Origin: Geobacter sp. UBA6151
GTDB lineage: Bacteria; Desulfobacterota; Desulfuromonadia; Geobacterales; Pseudopelobacteraceae
Reading direction: 5' to 3'
Assembly: GCA_002423105.1 (NCBI GenBank)
Contig: DIUT01000038.1
Coordinates: forward strand, 5,382-69,381
DNA length: 64,000 bases
The notes under the pieces are model-generated. The model did no database searches and was not told where the DNA came from. It saw only the letters and a list, made by a program, of their open reading frames with translations. Of this stretch, positions 59,099 through 64,000 are shown in pieces; the first letter of the stretch is position 1, and the number at the start of each line of letters is the position of its first letter. The position numbers and the translations under genes are program-made.

Positions 59099-59644
59099 AT
59101 GAAGTGTCCCAAATGCGGATTCAATAGTTTTGAAAGCAACGATACCTGTCCGAAGTGCGCCGTAAGCCTGAAGGAACTGAAACAGACCTACGGTTTAGCG
59201 CCGGTTGTTTTTTCCCCTGAGTATCGCCAGATTCTGGCAGCTGAATATGGAGCCGGACAGTCAGCTACTCATGCCGGTGGCGGAGAAGGGGGCGAGTTTG
59301 CCTTTGAGTCTGCTGCAGGGCAGCATGACCGGCAGTCGGATGAACCCGCTGCGTCCTTTGATGATGCAGCAACGGAAAGAGCTGGCGGTTCTTTGAGTCC
59401 TGTCCGTGACCCCTTTGCCGAACTGCTGGAGACGTCACCACAGCCGGTTAAGGCAGAACCGCAACAACCGGCGCCGTCGTTCCCGGATCAGGGGTACGAA
59501 CTGAGCAGCTTTTCCTGGGATGACACTCCTGAGTCTGCCGCACCTGCCGAACCTGCTACGGAAACTGCGCAACCTGCTGCCCCGGCTAAAGAAGAAGAGG
59601 ATTTTGCCAGCCTCTTCGGCGACCTCGGCGATACCAAGAAGTAG
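59099..59644 (+). CDS. Zinc-ribbon protein with acidic, low-complexity C-terminus
   Basis: A 181-residue protein with GGAGG before the ATG at 59099. Four Cys in the first 20 residues (MKCPKCGFNSFESNDTCPKC) make a compact zinc ribbon. The remainder is low complexity, rich in Ala, Glu, Pro and Ser, ending EEDFASLFGDLGDTKK. No catalytic domain or membrane segment is visible. It sits between rsmE and mutL with 2 bp to mutL, so it is co-expressed with them. I assign no function. Confidence 0.75.
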   Translation: MKCPKCGFNSFESNDTCPKCAVSLKELKQTYGLAPVVFSPEYRQILAAEYGAGQSATHAGGGEGGEFAFESAAGQHDRQSDEPAASFDDAATERAGGSLSPVRDPFAELLETSPQPVKAEPQQPAPSFPDQGYELSSFSWDDTPESAAPAEPATETAQPAAPAKEEEDFASLFGDLGDTKK

Positions 59645-59646
59645 CC

Positions 59647-61425
59647 GTGCCGTCACGTATCAGGATACTTTCGGAATCCCTGGCTAACAAAATTGCTGCC
59701 GGCGAGGTGGTGGAACGCCCTGCCTCGGTTGCCAAAGAGCTGGTTGAAAATGCGCTGGATGCGGGAGCCACCGATATCCGCCTGGAGATCAGCTCCGGCG
59801 GTCGCCGACTGATCCGTATCAGCGATAACGGCCACGGCATGTCCGGTGAGGATGCCTTGCTGGCCTTGGAACGCCATGCCACCAGTAAAATCAAAGACGA
59901 TCATGATCTTGATGCCATAGCCACCCTTGGCTTCCGCGGGGAGGCGCTGCCGTCCATCGCTTCGGTGTCGCGGTTACTGCTGAAAAGCCGTGAAGCCGGT
60001 GCGCTGGAAGGGACCGAGATCTACCTGGAAGGGGGCGTGGTCCGTTCGGTCAGCGCCTGCGGCATGGCGGTCGGCACGGAACTCTCCGTGGAGCATCTCT
60101 TTTTCAATACCCCGGCCCGTCTCAAGTTTCTGCGCAGCTCGGAGACCGAGGCGGCCCATGTGGGCGACCTGATGGTGCGTATGGCCATTGCCCGGCCTGA
60201 TCTGACCTTCAGCTACGTCAACGATGGCCGCGAAATTTTCAAGGTGATTCCGGGAACAAGAGAGCAGCGACTCCAGCGGCTGATTGCAAAGGATACCCCG
60301 CTGTTCCCGGTGGAAGGCGCGACCGCGGCCCTGTCGGTCAGCGGTTTTTTTGCTGCGCCCGCTGCCGGGCGCTCCACCACTGCCGCCATGTTCACCTATA
60401 TCAACGGCCGGTTTGTGCGGGACAAGGTGGTGCAGCATGCGGTGATGCAGGCTTTCCGTCCGGTGCTGGAGCGGGGACGCTACCCGCTGCTGGCCCTGTT
60501 TCTCGATATCCCGACCGCTGAAGTGGATGTCAATGTTCACCCCACAAAACATGAGGTGCGTTTCCGCCGCCAAAGCCAGGTGCATGATGCTATCCAGGAC
60601 ATTCTTTCCGAAGCGCTCAGCCGCTCTCCCTGGCTGAAGAAATCCTCTGAACCGGTCAGCAGCCGTGCTTCTTCCGGCGCCCCCTTGCCTCCCTTGCAGG
60701 CCCCCCTTGCAGGTCGCGAGGGCGTTCAGCAAGCGCTGGACCGATTTATGGCCGCCCCGGAGCGATCAGCGGTCCGGATTCATGAATCTCCGCCAGACTA
60801 TGCCAAACCGGCTGTTGTCAGCTGGCAGGAGCAGGGAACCGGGTATTTTTCCTCGCTCTCGGTTATCGGCCAGTTCCAGGCCGCCTACATTCTCTGCCAG
60901 TCTGAAACAGCCCTGGTCATTATCGATCAGCATGCGGCTGCGGAGCGGATACGTTTTCAGCAACTGCGGGAGAGCTTTCTGGCCAGGCGGGTTGATTCTC
61001 AACGCCTGCTGTTGCCCGATACGCTTGAACTTTCCTTTGCCGAGGCCGATACGGTCCGGCGCTACCATGAACAACTCCAGGCGCTGGGGTTTGAACTGGA
61101 GCATTTTGGCGGGCAAACCTTCATGCTGTCGGCGGTTCCCTCCATTGCCGCCGAAACGGACCGGGCCCGCCTGGTGCGTGATCTGCTGGAAGGGCTGACC
61201 AGCCTTGGCGCAAGCAATGCCTTTGATACCGTGCTTGACGACTTGCTTTCCCGCATCGCCTGCCATAGCGTTATCCGTGGCGCTCATTCCCTGAACCGCC
61301 AACAGATTGAAGCGTTGCTGTGTCAGATGGACCGGACCGATTTTGCAGCGTATTGCCCACATGGCCGTCCCGTTTCCCAGGAGCTTCCACGGCATGACCT
61401 GGAGCGGATGTTCAAGCGCACATAG
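59647..61425 (+). CDS. mutL: DNA mismatch repair protein MutL
   Basis: A 592-residue GHKL ATPase that couples MutS to downstream repair steps. The N-terminal ATPase has KELVENALDAGATDI, ISDNGHGM and GFRGEALPSIASVS. After a proline-rich linker (about 330-400) the C-terminal dimerisation domain has DQHAAAERIRF, ACHSVIRG and CPHGRPV. The endonuclease motif DQHAxxExxxxE is altered: the last Glu is Gln (FQQL). The start is GTG 59647. It is last in the prmA-rsmE-zinc ribbon-mutL operon. Confidence 0.95.
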   Translation: MPSRIRILSESLANKIAAGEVVERPASVAKELVENALDAGATDIRLEISSGGRRLIRISDNGHGMSGEDALLALERHATSKIKDDHDLDAIATLGFRGEALPSIASVSRLLLKSREAGALEGTEIYLEGGVVRSVSACGMAVGTELSVEHLFFNTPARLKFLRSSETEAAHVGDLMVRMAIARPDLTFSYVNDGREIFKVIPGTREQRLQRLIAKDTPLFPVEGATAALSVSGFFAAPAAGRSTTAAMFTYINGRFVRDKVVQHAVMQAFRPVLERGRYPLLALFLDIPTAEVDVNVHPTKHEVRFRRQSQVHDAIQDILSEALSRSPWLKKSSEPVSSRASSGAPLPPLQAPLAGREGVQQALDRFMAAPERSAVRIHESPPDYAKPAVVSWQEQGTGYFSSLSVIGQFQAAYILCQSETALVIIDQHAAAERIRFQQLRESFLARRVDSQRLLLPDTLELSFAEADTVRRYHEQLQALGFELEHFGGQTFMLSAVPSIAAETDRARLVRDLLEGLTSLGASNAFDTVLDDLLSRIACHSVIRGAHSLNRQQIEALLCQMDRTDFAAYCPHGRPVSQELPRHDLERMFKRT

Positions 61426-61442
61426 TTTTTTCACGAGCCAGC

Positions 61443-61470
61443 TTGAATCCCGGCAAGCATCGTGTATAGT
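61443..61470 (+). promoter_or_regulatory. Sigma70 promoter of glgC
   Basis: TTGAAT (61443-61448), 16 bp, TATAGT (61465-61470), about 46 bp upstream of the glgC start and downstream of mutL. Confidence 0.6.
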
Positions 61471-61516
61471 CATGGCCTGATATACCTATCTTCAGATGTT
61501 CCAGGAGGACCTAACC

Positions 61517-62758
61517 ATGTACGCTACTGACAATATCGGTCGCAACACCATTGCCATGGTTCTTGCCGGAGGCAAGGGCGAGCGCTTAAGCCCGCTGACC
61601 ATGCGCCGGGCCAAGCCCAGCGTCGCTTTTGGCGGTAAATACAAGATCATCGATTTTGTGCTCTCCAACATGTTCAACTCGGGCATCAAGAAGGTGTACA
61701 TCCTGACCCAGTACCGGGCCTATTCCCTGAACAAGCATATCCGTGAATCCTGGGGCAAATGGACCGGCCTGGGCGAGTTTTACGTGGCCATATCGCCGGA
61801 AACCAGCAGTGAAAGCGAAGAATGGTTCAAAGGTACTGCCGATGCCATTCTACAGTACCTGCGTTTTGTTGAATCCTCCGATGCCGATTACGTGGCGATC
61901 TTTGGCGGTGATCATATCTACAAGATGGATGTCACTCAGATGATCAACTACCACCGCATGAACCGGGCGGACATCACCATCGCTGCCCTTGAGGTGCCGG
62001 TTGATGATGCGCATCGCTTTGGAATTCTGGCTGTTGACGAGGATTCCCGCGTCACCGGCTTTTTGGAAAAACCTAAAAACCCGGAAACTATTCCGGGCCG
62101 GAGCACCTGCTTTGCCTCCATGGGCAATTACATATTTCCCACCAAAAAGTTGATTGAGGTACTGGTTGAAGGGAAAAAAATATACGAAGATCTGGATTTC
62201 GGCAAACATGTGATTCCGATGATGCTGGAAAAGGGGGACCGGGTCTTTGCTTACAACTTCAATGACAACGTCATTCCCGGCATGCGCACCGAAGAGCGGG
62301 GCTACTGGAAGGATGTGGGCACTATTGACTCTTACTACGAAGCCAACATGGATCTAATCAATGTCAGCCCGCAACTGAACCTGTACAATTACAAATGGCC
62401 GGTTTTGACCAACCAGGGTAACCTGCCGCCGGCCAAGACCGTGTTTGACGATGAGGACAGGCGCGGCATGAATATCGATTCCTACGTCTGCGCCGGTTGT
62501 ATCACCAGCGGCAGCACGGTGCGGCGTTCCATCCTGGGGCCGCTCTGCAAAATCAACAGTTACAGTCTGGTTGAGGATTCCATTCTTTTTGACAGTGTTA
62601 CCGTGGGCAGGCACTCCAAGATCAAGCGGGCGATCATTGACAAGGGGGTAGTTATTCCCGATGGTTCCGTTATCGGCTACGATCTTGATGCTGACCAGCG
62701 CAAGGGATACACGGTGACGGAATCGGGCATTGTGGTGGTTCCGCGGAAAGACCGTTAG
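61517..62758 (+). CDS. glgC: Glucose-1-phosphate adenylyltransferase
   Basis: A 413-residue enzyme making ADP-glucose for glycogen. I use the ATG at 61517 (MYATDNIGRN), six bases after AGGAGGA. The catalytic domain has VLAGGKGERLSPLT, KPSVAFGGKYKIIDFVLSN, FGGDHIYKMD and the sugar-binding FLEKPKNPE. A C-terminal left-handed beta-helix (about 310-400) ends the protein. It has its own promoter and a following terminator, so it is monocistronic. Confidence 0.96.
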   Translation: MYATDNIGRNTIAMVLAGGKGERLSPLTMRRAKPSVAFGGKYKIIDFVLSNMFNSGIKKVYILTQYRAYSLNKHIRESWGKWTGLGEFYVAISPETSSESEEWFKGTADAILQYLRFVESSDADYVAIFGGDHIYKMDVTQMINYHRMNRADITIAALEVPVDDAHRFGILAVDEDSRVTGFLEKPKNPETIPGRSTCFASMGNYIFPTKKLIEVLVEGKKIYEDLDFGKHVIPMMLEKGDRVFAYNFNDNVIPGMRTEERGYWKDVGTIDSYYEANMDLINVSPQLNLYNYKWPVLTNQGNLPPAKTVFDDEDRRGMNIDSYVCAGCITSGSTVRRSILGPLCKINSYSLVEDSILFDSVTVGRHSKIKRAIIDKGVVIPDGSVIGYDLDADQRKGYTVTESGIVVVPRKDR

Positions 62759-62759
62759 T

Positions 62760-62788
62760 CCTTCCGTTTTCAGGGCAAAACCGGAAGG
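62760..62788. terminator. Bidirectional terminator between glgC and the DUF4124 gene
   Basis: CCTTCCG (62760-62766) pairs with CGGAAGG (62782-62788), with TTTT and AAAA adjacent inside the stem. It fills the 33-bp gap between two convergent genes. Confidence 0.6.
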
Positions 62789-62791
62789 GGG

Positions 62792-63358
62792 TTATTGCGC
62801 GAATTCCGGCGGCAGTCGCACGGTATTGGCTTCTTCCACCAGGCGGTTGAAATGCAGCCGTAGCGCCTCATGCTCTTCAAGCAGTTGCTTGTTACGGGTG
62901 TTCAACTCATCAATTTTCTGGCGGGTCAACATGGTCTTGCCGTCCCCCCCCTCACGCTTGAGTTGTTCAAGCTGCTGATCAATCGTCTTCAGCTGATCCC
63001 GAAGCGTCCTGAACAAGGTCTGCCATTCTTCCCCCGTGCGTTCACCGAATTTGCTTGATTTTGTGATGGTTGTCGCTGTCTGTGGAGGAGCGGGTGGTTG
63101 TGCTGTAACGGGCGGCTGCGGCTGAACCGTTGGCGGTTCCGGTTTTTTATCGCGTGCTGCCTGGTCCGGCAGAAGTAGTGATTGCGGGATCGGTTCACTG
63201 TCGTATTGTTTTGCCTTCTTGCGGTACTTTGCAGGCACGTTGCCTGGATCGTCAGTGAAATGAATCGTGCCCGCTTCATCAGTCCAGGAGTAAGTTGCCG
63301 CCCCTGATGACAGTGGCAGTGCAAGCAACAGCAATAACATGGCAAGAAAATGTTTCAT
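62792..63358 (-). CDS. Exported DUF4124-domain coiled-coil protein
   Basis: A 188-residue periplasmic protein. I start at the ATG at 63358 (MKHFLAMLLLLLALPLSSGA, a signal peptide) because AGGAG is seven bases upstream; the ATG two codons earlier is too close to it. After the signal comes a DUF4124 module (ATYSWTDEAGTIHFTDDPGN), a proline-rich linker (about 65-100) and a helical coiled-coil tail. Its partner and role are unknown; DUF4124 occurs in many exported proteobacterial proteins. Confidence 0.8.
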   Translation of the reverse strand: MKHFLAMLLLLLALPLSSGAATYSWTDEAGTIHFTDDPGNVPAKYRKKAKQYDSEPIPQSLLLPDQAARDKKPEPPTVQPQPPVTAQPPAPPQTATTITKSSKFGERTGEEWQTLFRTLRDQLKTIDQQLEQLKREGGDGKTMLTRQKIDELNTRNKQLLEEHEALRLHFNRLVEEANTVRLPPEFAQ

Positions 63359-63385
63359 GATCATGCTCCTGTGAGGGCCTGTCTG

Positions 63386-64000
63386 TTATCCCAGCCGCAC
63401 GCTCACCGATTTTCCATGTGCCTCAAGTCCTTCCATTCCTGCTACCCGTACGATGTCCGGTCCCAACCGTTTCAGGCCCGGTTCCGAGAAGCAGATGATG
63501 GAGGATTTCTTGACAAAATCATCCACGGAGAGCGGCGAGAAGAAGCGGGCAGTGCCGCCGGTCGGCAGGGTATGGTTTGGTCCGGCCAGATAGTCACCCG
63601 CAGCTTCAGGAGTCCAGTGCCCCATGAAGATGGCGCCGGCATTGGTAATGCGGGACAGCAGGCCAAAGGGGTCGGCAACGGCTAATTCCAGATGCTCCGG
63701 CGCGATGCGGTTGGAGAAGGCGGCGGCTTCCTCCAGGGAACCGGCCACGATCACGGCGCCGAATTTTTCCCAGGAAGCGCGGGCGATTGATTCACGGGAG
63801 AGCTGTCCCAACTGGTATTCCACTTCGGCAGCCACCGCTTCGCCGAAACTGCGCTCGGTGGTAATCAGAATGGATGAGGCCAGTTCGTCATGCTCGGCCT
63901 GGGAGAGCAGATCAGCCGCAATGTGCGCCGGGGTGCCGCTGCCGTCGTTGATCACCAGAATCTCGCTGGGGCCAGCGATCATGTCGATCCCCACCTGACC
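63386..64000 (-). CDS. hisD: Histidinol dehydrogenase, C-terminal part (cut by window edge)
   Basis: About 205 C-terminal residues of the NAD- and zinc-dependent enzyme that completes histidine synthesis. IDMIAGPSEILVI, AADLLSQAEHDELASSILIT and the ending FFSPLSVDDFVKKSSII are signature segments; the Gln and His of QAEHD are zinc/catalytic residues. The N-terminal half lies beyond position 64000. Its distance from hisC-hisB shows the histidine genes are not in one operon here. Confidence 0.95.
   Translation of the reverse strand, partial: GQVGIDMIAGPSEILVINDGSGTPAHIAADLLSQAEHDELASSILITTERSFGEAVAAEVEYQLGQLSRESIARASWEKFGAVIVAGSLEEAAAFSNRIAPEHLELAVADPFGLLSRITNAGAIFMGHWTPEAAGDYLAGPNHTLPTGGTARFFSPLSVDDFVKKSSIICFSEPGLKRLGPDIVRVAGMEGLEAHGKSVSVRLG

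Overview
The window is chromosomal DNA of a Gram-negative bacterium, fairly GC-rich outside one AT-richer island. It carries almost the whole lipid A/Kdo pathway (lpxA, lpxB, lpxD, lpxH, lpxK, an lpxL-type acyltransferase, waaA; lpxC is not in view), plus bamA, skp, lolCD and a heptosyltransferase. Gene content and order (rng, lysS-lol-bamA-skp-lpx, hisC/hisB, glgC, prmA-rsmE-mutL) fit the Desulfuromonadota, most likely a Geobacter/Trichlorobacter relative. This placement is inferred from family resemblance; no database search was possible.

Layout. 1-5.1 kb (minus strand): sugar-nucleotide and LPS core genes (gmd fragment, a UDP-sugar epimerase, waaF, a Trm112-like protein, lpxK, waaA), several with 4-bp overlaps. 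5.1-9.4 kb (minus): a flavodoxin-like oxidoreductase, a copper P-type ATPase, an AI-2E/PerM-type permease and a UPF0158 protein. 9.4-13.2 kb: lpxH converging on a penicillin-binding protein, then hflX, which appears to start at ATT. 13.4-24.9 kb (minus): hsp20-lon followed by recC-recB-recD. 25-29.6 kb: a small unknown gene, a membrane metallophosphoesterase, hisC, a zinc-ribbon gene, hisB and the lipoprotein gene cpoB. 29.7-36.0 kb: an integrated mobile element at the 3' end of tRNA-Asn. 36.3-53.7 kb (plus): rng, lysS, lolC, lolD, bamA, skp, lpxD, fabZ, lpxA, gnnA-like, gnnB-like, an mqsRA toxin-antitoxin pair, lpxB, lpxL-like, a PAP2 phosphatase and a zinc-PLC-like protein. 53.7-57.1 kb (minus): a ferredoxin-type membrane protein, degP and ppsR. 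57.4-62.8 kb (plus): prmA-rsmE-zinc ribbon-mutL and glgC. The right edge holds a DUF4124 gene and the 3' part of hisD (minus).

The most unusual part is the ~6.2 kb element. It has a large serine recombinase whose last codons run into the host tRNA gene, and a Rep protein with motifs of rolling-circle (Rep_trans/RstA-like) initiators. In front of Rep lie a cluster of GCATCTA repeats, two strong hairpins and a promoter flanked by near-identical 14-bp repeats. Oppositely oriented is a three-gene cargo: a one-pass membrane protein, a small acidic protein and an active-looking Hanks-type kinase, with a GC-rich attC-like hairpin inside it. Left of the element is a ~115 bp frameshifted copy of the recombinase 3' end plus the tRNA tail, which looks like the footprint of an earlier related element. 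I see no conjugation, capsid or Zot-like genes. The cargo is a candidate defence or host-interaction module; that is inference only.

Two other points stand out. The gnnA/gnnB-like pair directly after lpxA predicts a lipid A built on 2,3-diaminoglucose. The mqsRA module sits behind a terminator and overlaps lpxB by ATGA, so lpxB and its followers may be expressed from the toxin-antitoxin promoter. Two ~129 bp near-palindromic repeats lie 5' of hflX and prmA.
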